From positions 10,889,501-10,953,500 of the forward strand of contig JAILWY010000018.1 of the NCBI GenBank assembly GCA_022113835.1: 64,000 nucleotides of DNA. The letters are read 5' to 3'. The translations under genes were made by a program, and so were the position numbers. Numbering within the stretch: the stretch's first letter is position 1; each line of letters starts with the position of its first letter. Below, in pieces: positions 24,961 to 37,874 of the stretch. Source of the DNA: Atopsyche davidsoni. Lineage: Eukaryota; Arthropoda; Insecta; Trichoptera; Hydrobiosidae. The notes beneath the pieces were generated by a model. It was not told the DNA's origin. It searched no databases and saw only the letters and a program-made list of their open reading frames with translations.

Positions 24961-27900
24961 TGGAGTCTGAGCGAGAAATACTTCACAAGGCAGAAAAGCC
25001 CAATGTCCTTTTATAAGAACATATTTATAGTGACCGTGTATTCATTATACGAGACAATTTCATTTTTTACTTAACAACATAGTAATGTATTCTCAACACA
25101 CATTTCACTAAGCTTCAGGTTCTGCAACGGAGGAAGATACGTTTTTGGATTTTCTTTTATATAAACTTATCCGGGACTCACACGCAAATGCTAATTCATG
25201 TTATTTATGTTGTACTCACCCTAAGCAGAAAACAATTGCCCAGTTGGTGGTATCCAGATCACTTTTTCCAAAAAAGAATAGTGATGCAGAAATCCTGTCT
25301 TCGATGTTTGGTTGTAGTATTTCTTTTATCTTTTGAATTTGATACAAAAAAATCTTTTGGATTCGTTGGCCAAGTGTCTGACTAACTGTTTAATACAACG
25401 CGACGACAAACACTTGTTTCGAATTATTTTAATTATCAAAAAAAAAAATGCTAGGAATGTTTTACTGCGATAATGATGAGGTATTCAAGATTAAATAGCT
25501 GTAAACATAACTATCTGCATGGCTGAGGGTCCCATACCTGTCCGCGGGCCACTCCTGGCAGAGTTGGCAAGGCAGGCAGCCGTGCAGTGCGGGCGCGTCG
25601 TGCCAAATCTCACCACAGACTTATTGCTCTACCAAATCGCAATAATATTTAGTTAATGTCGGACGTATGTCTTGTGTGGATGCGGCCTTTATTCACGAGA
25701 ACACTGCGTCGATTTGATAATTAATTAATAATAATTCATAAAATTTGATTTTGATCAATACAAATTAGTTTTTTTTGTAGAATAGAATGAATATAAACAA
25801 AGATATTACACTCTATGTTACTAAAAATAAATTCATTGGTTTGATGTTGTATTTGGACAGGATAAAATTGTAGATTAAAAAAAGTGCTTTTACAACCTTT
25901 TCGGGTAAATATTATTGTCATTAGGCAGATTTATTTAAAAGTGCACAACGACATCAACCACTGTGTAAAGTTATAATAAATGTTGTATGTTATTAACGGA
26001 TATTATTTTTATTAATTATTAAAAATAATACGAAATTTCTACATGGTAGGGATTTAATGTGTCAACTATATTGAGCAAGTTTGTTCTGTTATGATAATAT
26101 TAAATTATATTATAAAATTTATGGGTATTTTGGAATCAACGATTAAAATTTGATCAATTAATTCACGACGAAAGTCACTGATTTAATTTTAAATTTAATT
26201 ATATTAGATCATTTTTTTTAACTTAGATGATAAAAATGTTTTGCAAAATTAATACATAATTTATATTACTCATTTATAAACCATAAAACATACATCATTG
26301 TTTTCATTTTATAGATTTTATGATAATAGGTTGAATAAAAACGATGAAACAAATGAAATCAAAACGCATATTATTCCACGAAATCACTTCTTTAGTATAT
26401 TAAAGAATATTATGAAATATACTAAGTATGAATATACAATTAATGCAAAATGTTAAAAATAAATATTTGTGACTATGGTTATTATAAATAAAATGAGAAT
26501 AGTACTCTCAAATGGCAGAGACTTCACAAGCTCACAACCACTTAATGAAAAGGAAATAACAGCATCGGCGCACGAGTCCCATAGAGAGATATCCGCTTAA
26601 AAAGCGTGACTTAAACAGACGTTTTATTACCATAATTTAAAACAAATATCTGATTTTGTGTTTGTACATTAAAGTGTTAAAGTGAACTCTCGGGTTACGA
26701 GGGATCCCGGCCCGCATCTGGCCGCGAGATGTACGATAATATGTGTTGTGTGTACTGCGTGGCGTATGGAGCCGGCGCGGGCTGTGCCACACTCACTACA
26801 CGTGAGCGAGCCGCCGCGTGCATCCCGGCCCGGCGAAAGGGGGCTACGGTTGAAACAAACAATTACAAATTTATTGCATACCGGTTTTTTTATTTTACTC
26901 AACCTAGTTATAACGGTCGAAGACGGATACTCACCTCACGTATCGATTGTTTTCATCACCGAAAATTGGTATTAATAATATCAGATTTATCTAACCCAAA
27001 ATTAAATTAATTACCGATTTGTGACAAATTGATATTTAAATCAATTTATTTACAAAAAATGTTTTTTTTATTTTATAATATTGGTGAATGGGTGGAAATA
27101 AAAAAGTTATTTATATGTCTTTAAATTAAAATATATTTATTAAAATGTTTCGCAAAATTGATGCTGCACAAAAACAAACATTATTTGGTAGAGTTGAATA
27201 AAAAAAATTCAACGATGGACATAGCAGGGGATCCAAAGGGTTGTATAATTAATTTATCAATACGATGAAAAATATTATAACCAAGATGTGGATGAAGAGA
27301 AGTCTTTTATGAAAACCATAAAGTAACGTATCTACTATGCTAACAGTGAAAATTTGACAACTGAAATGTATTACGTGTGGGGTACGTGATACACCATTAT
27401 GCAGTAACACATTTAATTTATTTAAATATTTTCAAATCAGTCTTTAAATAAAACTATCATACATTTTGTAAAGACAGTCTCGTAGATTTGCTATAGCACA
27501 ACGCAGATCCACCACGGTCTAAGTTTTCTACTTGTGAGAGAGCCTATTTGGACACTCCACATTCAGGGATCACTCTAAGCAGGTGACCGAGCAAAGGCGG
27601 TTTTATTGCACCAGAGACTCGGGCGATGTTGATTTATTTAGAGCAAGTATTTTTGAATGACTGGCAAACAAAACTTAAGGTTTCCAAAAGAAAAGCGACT
27701 TATTGGATAAATGAATTAGTAGCTATCAGATCAGGGGCAGTGTCCCGTGTAGCCCGTTTGCGCTCTCGCCGCCCCGCGGAGTGACGCTCACGCCGCGCTG
27801 GGAAGCGTGAGGCTGGCCGGGATGTATTTAATACCATCTCATGCGAGGCCGGGGGGCGGAGGTGCCCGACTTTTTCTAATCGATTTTTTAATCTGAAGCG

Positions 27901-30616
27901 AGCGGAATTTGCGCTGTGAGCTCCGTTTTAATTTATCAGAATACGAGTGAACACGGCGATGCTCGTATCGAAGAATGTAGGAGTACGTAATATATTTGGT
28001 GGAGAAAGTTATTTGTGAAATTGAGCACTTTGCACTGATTTCAATAATATTGTATTTATTGTTTATCAATAAAAAAAATTTGTACAAGGAAAATCGAAGA
28101 AAAAAGGGGTATTAGAAGGAGGAAACTTACGTGGAAGCGGAAGTTATGCCAGTGGGTGGAAAGAAAGATATGTAATTACTAAGACTGGTCCAGGATAAAT
28201 ACGTATTCGATGAAATGGTCATCAACCTTCTATGAGGAGAGGCAGAGTTTTAATTATTTAATTTTAATATTTAAAAAGTAGTATTTTTTTTAACAAACGC
28301 GTTCAAGTAAACATAGAACTTATTAAGTAAAATGAATATATCAGATAAACGAGTACGTTTTTGTACAATTATTTTTTATTTTATTTTATTCCATTTCAAG
28401 GTTTCACAAACTGGTATATTATTTTAAAACAAAGATCAAGTGTATCAAAGCAGAAATAATTTGCAATATCGTTTTTTAATGGAGCTTGAAAAATACACAA
28501 AAAACAACAATAATTTGATATGGTTTGTAAAAGCAATAAATGTGTTTAGGCATAGTTGTCTGGTTGCTTATATTTTCACAGACATCATTATTTTATCATG
28601 AAACGCATTGACAATCAAATGATGTGGTTCATTCGTGGGATTTAAGTCATGTTGTTCTGTATTTTAGACGTACAAAAATGGTTTTAAATCCAGTTAAAAC
28701 AACTAAAAGAAATAAAAAAAAAAAATCTCTTTTCGATCAAAAAAATAATGTAAGCGATACCATATTTAAAAATCACTTAATGCGTAGAAGGTAACATATA
28801 ATATGTCCATTGATTATCTCGGTTTCTCTGGAGATCACGTGTAATCAGATGATACACGCGAAAAATTTCATAAAGATTTATCTTTTAAAAAAAAATTGAT
28901 TTTAAATGCGATAGCATAATTATAAGTGCATCTATCGCAAGAGCGGCGACTAAAAATCAGGCAATAAATAATCCCGAACTCCCGGGAGGTTATCATGTGA
29001 TTCGATAAGACAGATCCCTCCCTCCTCCCTCTTCCGGCTTGTACTACTTATTCTTTGCCGCTGAATAAACACGAATGCAATGCCGCCAACCTTACGAATG
29101 CAAATGCACACAAAATAGCACAAAAAACAACCAAAGCGCCAACTCCGCGAAAAAAAATCACAGCGCGGCCAACTTTATATGCGAGTCTGAGGAATGGGGG
29201 ATAAATTTACAGACTCTTCGTGGAGAAATTGAATTTAAGTTTATTAATTTGGATGTAATACTAATGAAACATAGAGAACAGCATATATTTTAATTTAGTA
29301 ATTAAATCGAGACATTTTCTTACTATTTAAAAATATTGAAAATATTGACTAACGTATTTGGTATAATTCTTCCATCAAAAAAAGAAGTACATTAGTTCAT
29401 AATAAATATCATATAGTAAAAACATCACAAATCTATTGGAATTAAAGTTTAATTTAATTTTTACACACCACAGCGTTGTAACCACACATTTTTGCTCATA
29501 TAACCAGGAAAACAATTAAGTCTACAGAATTATAAAATCAATTTTAGTACACAATATAAGTAATGTCACAAGTGTAACAAACATTTTCATTACATCAAGT
29601 ATCGGCCCTAAGTATGACGTAGAGAAATATAATTCCAATTACTATCAAATAGGAACTGAAGTTTCCGTGATTTCGGTTTATCCGAAGAAATCTGAGTGAA
29701 TGCAGAGATACGAAAGTTTGAGCTCGGGGCAAAAAATAAAACGCCCGCCTGCGAGGGCATTAAATATAATTTGGATAGAGAGACGTGCATTCGAGGCGGG
29801 TCGCCGCTAGACGGGCTAAATGAATGTGGCTAAAAATCACGTTAAGACTTCATTACGCTCCGAGGATATTTGTTTAAAATTTAGTTTTCCTGCCGCGGCG
29901 GATGGGAGGAAATTTAATGGCTAAGTGAGCGGGCGGGAGCTCGGCGGCGCGGCTTCTTTTTATCGGAGATTATTTCTTATTTAGAGATGCTCTCCGAGCG
30001 TCGCGAGGTTTTCAATCGGTTTTATTCTAATTTGCGTGAACTTGTTGTTTTATTTTCCATCGGAAAATGTGATTCGAGTGAGCGTCTGCCGGCTGATAAA
30101 TGCGGAACGAAATCAATGTATTCAAAAATGTCGGCAATTGGTTTATGTGCATCTAGGAGAGTAAATGCCAAATACAGGTTACTATTGATAAAAGTTTAAT
30201 TATAATGTTTTGTAAGATATTTCGTTCACGAAACGGTTGTGATATCATAAAAATACTTGTCTAATATCAATATTCCAATTATTTGAAACTCGGAACTAAT
30301 AAAAAATTAAAATCAAGAATTTAAAGTTTGAAATTTGTTATATGATAGAAAAATTGAATCGGTACGCTCGCTTGGCTGGAAGATTTTTGAGGTAAATACT
30401 TGGGTAGTTTGGGGCTTATTCTTAAAAACCAAAATGTTGGCTCGCCACAATGCCGCTGTGGAGTGTTTTATTGCGACAGTTTTTTTTAAGGAGAAGCCAA
30501 GTGATATAAAAATAATAAATGTTTACGGTGCGGTGTTTGCAGTTTGCCCAGGATGGAGGAAATTTAAATTAGTAGCGGAGGCGAGGAAGGGGACAGACAG
30601 GAGGCCCGCGGCCCAG
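24961..30616. other. Non-coding DNA with islands
   Basis: No gene recognised in 5.6 kb. AT-rich blocks alternate with balanced islands at about 25510-25720, 26540-26960, 27480-27990, 28920-29220, 29600-30000 and 30330-30600. The 29740-30000 island is GC-rich and non-repetitive. Frames of up to 110 codons (30335-30667) run into the CCCCGG repeat and show no known domain. At about 25990-26030 an ATTATTTTTA/TAAAAATAAT stem is present. Confidence 0.45.
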
Positions 30617-30637
30617 CCCCGGCCCCGGCCCCGGCCC
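30617..30637. repeat. (CCCCGG)n hexamer
   Basis: Three tandem CCCCGG units plus CCC. This is the same hexamer class as G4C2-type repeats read on the other strand with a shifted register, but very short. Confidence 0.85.
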
Positions 30638-30712
30638 TCTCAGGCCTTGCAAACTTTCATTTTATGAACCATTTTATTTTCAATTAAATTTTTTTGTATC
30701 TTTTATATATAA

Positions 30713-30750
30713 TACACACACATACAAACATACACACACACACACACATA
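30713..30750. repeat. (CA)n microsatellite
   Basis: An interrupted CA dinucleotide tract with interruptions TA and AA, ending in CATAT. Confidence 0.85.
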
Positions 30751-33615
30751 TCTTTATAAAAATATATAGTAAAAGCTTACTGTCTGATATTTATATGGTG
30801 TGTTAAATTAATAATAACAATGTTTTAGAACGCCTTCCAAGAATCTCGTACGATATATTAATTATGTTTTTGTATATCTGTATTACAATTAGAAATTTCT
30901 TATTTCATAAACAAATTAATCATTCCATTTTTAATGATATTGCAGATTTTGCTACCAATATGAATGTTTTTAGTGCACTTGGTACGATTATTAGTTTTAT
31001 AATTATTTAAAGCCGTAATGTGATGTACAACCAAATGTCACGGCCGCCCGGAAGGCCCACAGCAACCACTTACTCCACCCAGTTCTCTCGCGGTTCTACA
31101 AAATCAAATCAATTTGTGTGCCAGCCCAAGGTACGAAGAGATTGGGTTATTCTACTTTGATATCAATATTATAAATTGTATGAACCTCTATATAATGCGG
31201 GTTGTTTTCATAAGATGTTTTCTTCTTTCCATTACAGCAAGATTTTTGCTGTAAATGTTAAGATTTGTGAAGACTATCATCATTAACTGATCTTTTTTCT
31301 AAATCTGCAGTGTGGATTTATCAATCGTGGCATTCTAGTGTTAGCTTATATTTTTTTGGATAGTGAGATGAAGTTACTAATCATATAATTTTACATGTAA
31401 TATAGCTTGTGAAATGGGTAATTTACAATGGAATGCAATGCTATGAAATTAAAATTTATATTTGCCAAGAAATAGTTTAAACTTATTGTTAATAATATTT
31501 AAAAAAAAAAAACAAACATGCATAGCAAAAAATGAACGGCCAGTATAAACAATCTATCCTTAACCTTTGCCATATCGAGCATATAAAAAAGCGTTGCATT
31601 CCATGGGTTGCCGAAAATCAAAGAGGCCGCGAGGAGACGGCCGCGGAGTCCGAGAGTCTGGCCGCGGAGTGGCCGTCGTATCTGATGAGGAAGAGCAGCG
31701 TCCCGTCCGCAGGCGTGGACGCTCTCCTTCGTATTTATGTCTCAATAAAATCTACCGTAAGAAATTGTGCTGCTATGTAAATAAGATACTTGAAGCTCGG
31801 AATTAAACATTTTATTAAAACGGTGTACGGTGTGAAGATTATTTGTTTTGTTTGCCAAACTTTAACAAAAATCCACAAGCTCAGGTCGTTTAAAATATAA
31901 GTATGTATAGAATATAAATTAATAGTCATCCGAAAAAAAACATTGTTTTGAAAAAAATAATCGTAAAAAATTATGGTATGGTATTCATGTACGCTACCAC
32001 CTAAGCCACATCTTGAAAGCCCCCACAACCTGCGCGCACATACCGTATTTTAAGCATAGCCTTGAGAACTATTGGTAAATTAACATTAAAAAAAGAATCT
32101 TCGAATTTTTTTTGAGGTTGTGGCAACTCTGAAAATTCTCAGCTACGAATGGTTATAGATTTGCATTCGTATCAAAAGTGTCGCTGCTTTAAACCACATT
32201 AAAGGATACAAAACATTTCATAGTATAGTGACATAAAAGTTTATTTCCATGGTTACCTGTACCAATCGCATTGGCGAATAAATTTGTCACACTCGTGGCA
32301 TACATCTTATCAACTCTTTAATGTAGAAACATTTAAAATAAGAATTATATTTGGTACAGTAAATAACGCATTGCTTGTTTTTGATGTTAAATTATAAATA
32401 TTATAATACTTATAGTTTCATGTTTATTTGTTTTTAAAGTTGGCGTTATTAAGCGACGTCAAAATAAAGCGATTCGTGTGTTATTATTATATTTTATTGA
32501 GATTGAAATTGTAGGTCTAAGATTGGTAAGTTTGATCAAAAACGTAAGATTGTAGTAATTTACAATTTAGAGCACACATTCACACATTAATTTGCCAGTT
32601 CTGACGGCATTAAAGCGATCGTTCCGATATTCCCGTAATTAATGAGGCGCTGGCCCCGGCCCCGATTCGAGAGCGATTGCATAAATCATAACAATAGTGC
32701 CGTGGCGTCTGAGAGGAATGATATCGCGGCAACAGTAACACGCATCTTCACACATGGAGATGGGCACGGGCCGCTCGGTTTGTTGACCCGCGGGCTCGCT
32801 GGCAGATCAGAACAAATAGCATCCATGTTCCCGGCGCTCGCTGGTTATTGATGGGAGGCAGCCGCGCCACGAACACCGATCTTATTGTTACAGACCATTT
32901 ACAAGATATCTTGATCCACGGCTATTTGTAACATCCAAATGTCTGCGAGGCGATATCACACACGACCTTTGGTATTTATATGTGATCCAGTTTATAACAG
33001 CAACAAAAAGTGGGGTAAAAAATACCAATATATATTTTTTAAATGATCGCGCACAAGTTTATGTTCATCAGTTATAATATAGATGTATATTGATGTAATA
33101 TCCGGATCATAGTAAAAAAATAAATTATATTGGCATTCGAATTTTATAAAAAATGCAAACTTCAATCAATGCATCGGTAATTATCCTTGGGGATATATAT
33201 ATAGTAAGTTAATTTTCGTATGTATACACCAAGCTGCGAGCAAATCAGTTGGTTTCTGCTTTTTTTAAAATACTTAAATAGTTTTAAAATATCAAATATT
33301 AAAAAAATATCTTAAAATACTATAATTTATGTATATAAAAATACTGTTATTGACGGTGGTGTTTTTAAAAAAAATGTTGACAGTTTTTTTCATGTGTAAA
33401 AATATAACACAATATTATTTACTGTTAATCAATTTGTATCGAGGATCTTTTTATTTTAGCTACTATGTTAAAATTATAAATTTGCTTAAAACAATTGATA
33501 CAAAAGCTTTTTAGTGAAATAAAATCATAACAGCAGAGAAGAGCACTTTCGCTAAGATTTCCTTTTCAAGCGTGCTCTTTGTGCGATCTGCAGGGCTCAC
33601 GACAAACACTCGCCG
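30751..33615. other. Non-coding DNA
   Basis: No gene recognised. Mostly AT-rich. Balanced islands lie at about 31030-31140, 31560-31760 and 32560-32980. The overlapping frames at 31532-31806 (plus and minus, up to 82 codons) lie in the second island and match no family I know. Confidence 0.5.
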
Positions 33616-33680
33616 GACTCCGAGCAGACTCCGAGCAGACTTAGAGCAGACCCAGAGCAGACTCCGAGCAGACTCCGCGA
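33616..33680. repeat. GACTCCGAGCA 11-bp tandem repeat
   Basis: Five full units and one partial unit of an 11-bp repeat. Units 1, 2 and 5 are identical; units 3 and 4 are GACTTAGAGCA and GACCCAGAGCA. Since 11 is not a multiple of 3, both strands stay open (118 codons plus, 89 minus) and read rotating Arg/Ser/Ala/Leu. It lies in a balanced island at about 33530-33950. Confidence 0.92.
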
Positions 33681-36600
33681 CCGCGTCTGGAGGTTGGAAC
33701 AAAGCGCGGGCCTCGCCGTGTGAGTCGTTCCGGCGGAACAGTTTGTTTGAAATGAAAAGGTTGTTTGATAGAGCTAGCATTATTATTTATTGCCTTTCAC
33801 ATTATTTGCTGGTGATTTTGCATCGTTCTTTGTGTGGTGCAAATAAACGAATTAATTGTGTGTGCAGCCTGCAGTGTGTTCTCCGACGTGCACCGATCTC
33901 CGTGCTAATGATCGCTCGTGGTCGATAACGCTGCGAAATCATGGGGTCGATTAATTGAAAGATGAATAGAGATTTTCGACTATCTGTTTTTTGTTTCTAT
34001 TTTAATTATTTGGACAAGTCAATCTAAACAGTTTTTATACTGTAAGTGAATCTAATGAGACGTAGTTGTGTTACATCAATCATATTTTTAGTTCGTATAC
34101 ATATTGTTGATTGATAGAGTCTATTATTTAAATTCATATGAAGTATATTAGCGGCTCATCGAGTGGTGCCGAGAGCGCACGGTGTTGCATCATAAATATA
34201 CTTTTTTTTGTATTTTTAATACGACAAAAAAATATATAAATTATCTCCTACAAGTAAATAGTTTAAAGAGTAAAGATCTGAAAAATATAAAAGATAATGA
34301 TAAGACACAAAATTACATAGTATATTAATAACAGGTAAGTTTTATGAGCTTTAACGGTACTTTTAAAATATCTCTGTGATTATCTCGCATTGCTGCCCCT
34401 GTATTATTTGAGTACCGAGAAGAAATAAGCAACTGTCGGCAACTGATACAGAAAGGGCGGAGTGGGAGGGCTGACCGCCACCCATCATCCCCTAACTTCT
34501 GCTAACATCACGTCTGAGCTCCGAGCCTATGGGCGGGTCGGCGGATTAAACAACAGGTACGAGTTGGATGATGATTATTTTTTTATTTAGCAAAAATTAA
34601 GCCAACCGATGATATTTAGTTTTTGGTCATCGCAAATAAAATATACCGAGCGTTTGATTTATTTATGGTAGTTTAAAAATATATGAGATGGGAAGAACCG
34701 ATTATTTGCATATTCAGTTAGTTGGTAGTATTACATATAATCAATTGATTTGGTATGTAATTTGTTAATTAAAAAAAAATAAGCAAAAAAATCATTGTCG
34801 CTTCGATTTTTTAGAAAAGTGTTGTATTTAACTATTAATTTGTGAAATTATTATCAATAAACGTTAACAAAAATAACCTGTACTAATGAAAAATGCAGAT
34901 TTATTAAAAACAATAATTTGTTAATCTAACTTAATGTTATTTACCACCAGATGTAATTAGAATCGAAAGTTATGAAAATAAAAAAAATATCAGAAAAAAT
35001 GTTTAAAAGTCAAAAGTCGTAAGATCTGCTCGCTTCGTACTACTTGCATCTCTTACTCATCTGTGACGACCTCCTGACTGATGGGCTGGACTACTCGTAC
35101 GCAGATTATCTAAATTGGATGTCTATAGCTCGCGAAACAAAGATATAATTCGGAATATCGCTTCAGAATTCGAGCGCGTGGATGTCTGGCTTAATGCGAC
35201 AGATGTATCAGGATAAACAAAGTGGGGGCTCAGAAGCGCGATGATAATGTTCGATAAGCTCGGCGGGTAAAGCGGCGACTCGAAACTAGTCGCTACTTAA
35301 AAGTTTCGTCGGGAGATAGTCTGCGCCCCGAGTGTCGATAGCAGGCCAGGTGGGCGGGGGCGGCGGGCGGGGCGGGAGTCTTTCATCTATTTGTGAACAG
35401 TTAGCGGCGCCCGGGGCGGGGGTGCTCCTTAAATTGATGCGAGTTGCCCAAGAAATATAGTTAAATGAACCTGAAGATAAAACTAATGCAATGTATTCAC
35501 TTAATGTAACTCTTAAGTAAAGCAGCGCTATGCAGCTGCTTAAATATCACTATGCATTTTAATGAAATAATCTAAAACTTATTTAACTCACCAAATATTT
35601 TGACATGAATTTTTTTATGCCATTTCCCTCATCTACATTCAACAGTTTTGTTTTTAGTTCTTAGTATAATCGCTATATTTTTCTATCTGCTCTAAACAAA
35701 TCAAAATTAACTTTCCAATTATATTATTTAGTTTTTGTGTTGCCATTGAGATTTTCTCTTATGTAACGGAAGATTTAAATATTCTTGAACAGACAAGGAT
35801 AAATATTTTTCGCCAATGCGTACAGATCAAGAACTGACATCTTATTAATATTTACTAAGCAAACATAATTTTTGGTTTATCAGCTCCTTATTTTTTTGGA
35901 GTTTAAAACGATCGACATTTCTTTATTTTAAGGAAACACCTCTTTCAATTAACGCAATTTGGAATAATATAATGCGTTTTTTAATAGTAAAGCTCGATAA
36001 TTTGCCATTGAAAGTATTTTGATAGGACGTGATAGAAATGTGGCCGATCTAAATAGGCTTTGCATGGGAAGATTCAGCTGGCCAAAAAAGCCATGTGGTA
36101 TTTTAACAATTTTTAGAATTGATGACCGATCTCGAAATCTTAAGTTGAAGCTTTGCTTCTATGTGAAGAATTTTTTTTCCAGGCTTTTGGCTAAAGCTTC
36201 TCCGATAACGAAAAAAAAACGTAGAGCAATATAATTATTTTTCTTGTTTTTAATTAATATAATATTATTTTAAATTTAGTTTTTTTGATAATTTACAAAA
36301 GTAATCATATTGTTAAATGTTTTTTTTATCCCAACGAATGTAATATAGCATTTATTATATATAACATTTGAATATTCATAAAACGTTTTATAAACTTAAA
36401 TAAACCATTAAATTTTGCGTGAGCAGCAAAAGCCTAGTTCTATTTCTCAAAGCAATATCGAGGAGCAATTGTGATATCAGCAGTATAAGTTTGTTGTGCG
36501 TCGGGGGTAGGGGTGGGTCCGTTTGACCGGACGTCCGGCGACCACTCGTACGCACCCCCGCCCCCGGATACGTGGGAGGACAGGGGAGGGGACAGTGCCT

Positions 36601-37684
36601 CCCCACATTCCTCTGCGCCTGGGGACTCGGTAAGTATTGTACTTTGTAAAGCATTATCATGCTTGATATATGGATTATGGAATAGTTCTGCGTGAATGTG
36701 TTGTGAGTTGTACAACGTATAGAAAAGGTATCCCGGATGAAGTTAAATTTGAATTGAATCTAGTTTATGTGCAAGTTAAGTACAGAGAATGGTCTTTTAG
36801 TGATATATTTTTCGGTCGGTGTGATGTTTTGTATATAAATAATAGTGGCTATTCATTAAATAACATTGTAAATACATAAAATAATAATATATTTTCATGT
36901 CTAGGTATAGAACTGATAAATATTTGTATAACTATTTTAAAAAATGGCGAAAAATTGTATCGTGCCGGCTTCGTGGCAAGACCCTAAGATCTTCAACTTA
37001 ACTTAAGAGTGAGAAAGCGCCTGAATTAAAATAATATGCAAATTTGGCAATAATATTTAATTAATGACTGTCGTATTTGATAGTTTGAAATCGAGTTTTT
37101 TAATAAGGAATAAATTGAATTGAGATATTTTGATGTATTTAAATTATGAGAATTATTAAAAAGTGTTTACAGGTATTACTAAATCATGAAATAGGTAATT
37201 CAGATTAGGCTTGAATGACAGTTATCCAAAATACCTTATATTTAATAGTGAATAGTTAAGCATAGTTGATATAGTTTAAAGTGACCAGGACGGTGATACA
37301 AATGTGAGTCATCGGTATTGAGTTTTCAGTGAACCCCGCATTACGGAAGGAGGAGAGAGGACCACCCCACACCCTTCGCCCTCACCGGACAGAGTTATCT
37401 TCTGATATTGAATTTACCTAAGCCTTGAGAAAAGGGATTCGGACCCTCCGATACTTATTCATAACTTTGTACGGCCGCTCACTCGGAAGATAATGCCACT
37501 ATTGCGGCCTGGAGGTCATACATAATTATTATTATTGTCACTTATTCCGGATACAATTGGTCGTTCTGAGATTCCGTTATATTGTTGATAGCAAACAGAG
37601 AATACCTGTTTATATTTTACTGTGTGTATTGTTATACATTACATTCTTACATAGTCACATTAAAAGGGAAATTTTTAATTGTAC
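33681..37684. other. Non-coding DNA with islands
   Basis: No gene recognised. Islands lie at about 34370-34560, 35000-35460 (ending in a G-rich run near 35350-35420), 36010-36220, 36480-36640 and 37260-37560. The remainder is AT-rich. Frames of 60-91 codons, including overlapping ones on both strands at 36388-36715, have no known domain. Confidence 0.45.
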
Positions 37685-37689
37685 TTAAG

Positions 37690-37815
37690 TTTTGTTATTT
37701 ATTAATGCTAACAAAATACTTTTGAGATATTATAAATTGTATGTTATAATCTTTATTATAACATACAATTTATGACATCTCAAAAGTATTTTGTAAGCAT
37801 TGGTAAATAACAAAA
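37690..37815. repeat. Long inverted repeat (foldback), first of a pair
   Basis: The left arm 37690-37750 and right arm 37755-37815 are reverse complements over about 61 bp with five differences, separated only by CTTT. In RNA three of the five would be G-U pairs. Weak pairing extends to about 37685 and 37820. No frame is coded. Such a nearly loop-free stem could extrude as a cruciform, or give a long RNA hairpin if transcribed. No TA or TTAA target duplication was recognised. Confidence 0.92.
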
Positions 37816-37818
37816 TTT

Positions 37819-37874
37819 AAATAAAATATAACTCATTCTAATATCTTTATATTAGAAAGAGTTATATTTTATTT
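37819..37874. repeat. Second inverted repeat of the pair, same CTTT loop
   Basis: The arms 37819-37844 and 37849-37874 are 26-bp reverse complements with a single mismatch, separated by CTTT. This is the same four bases in the same orientation as in the neighbouring foldback three bases upstream. The arm sequences of the two foldbacks differ, so this is not a simple tandem duplication. Confidence 0.92.
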
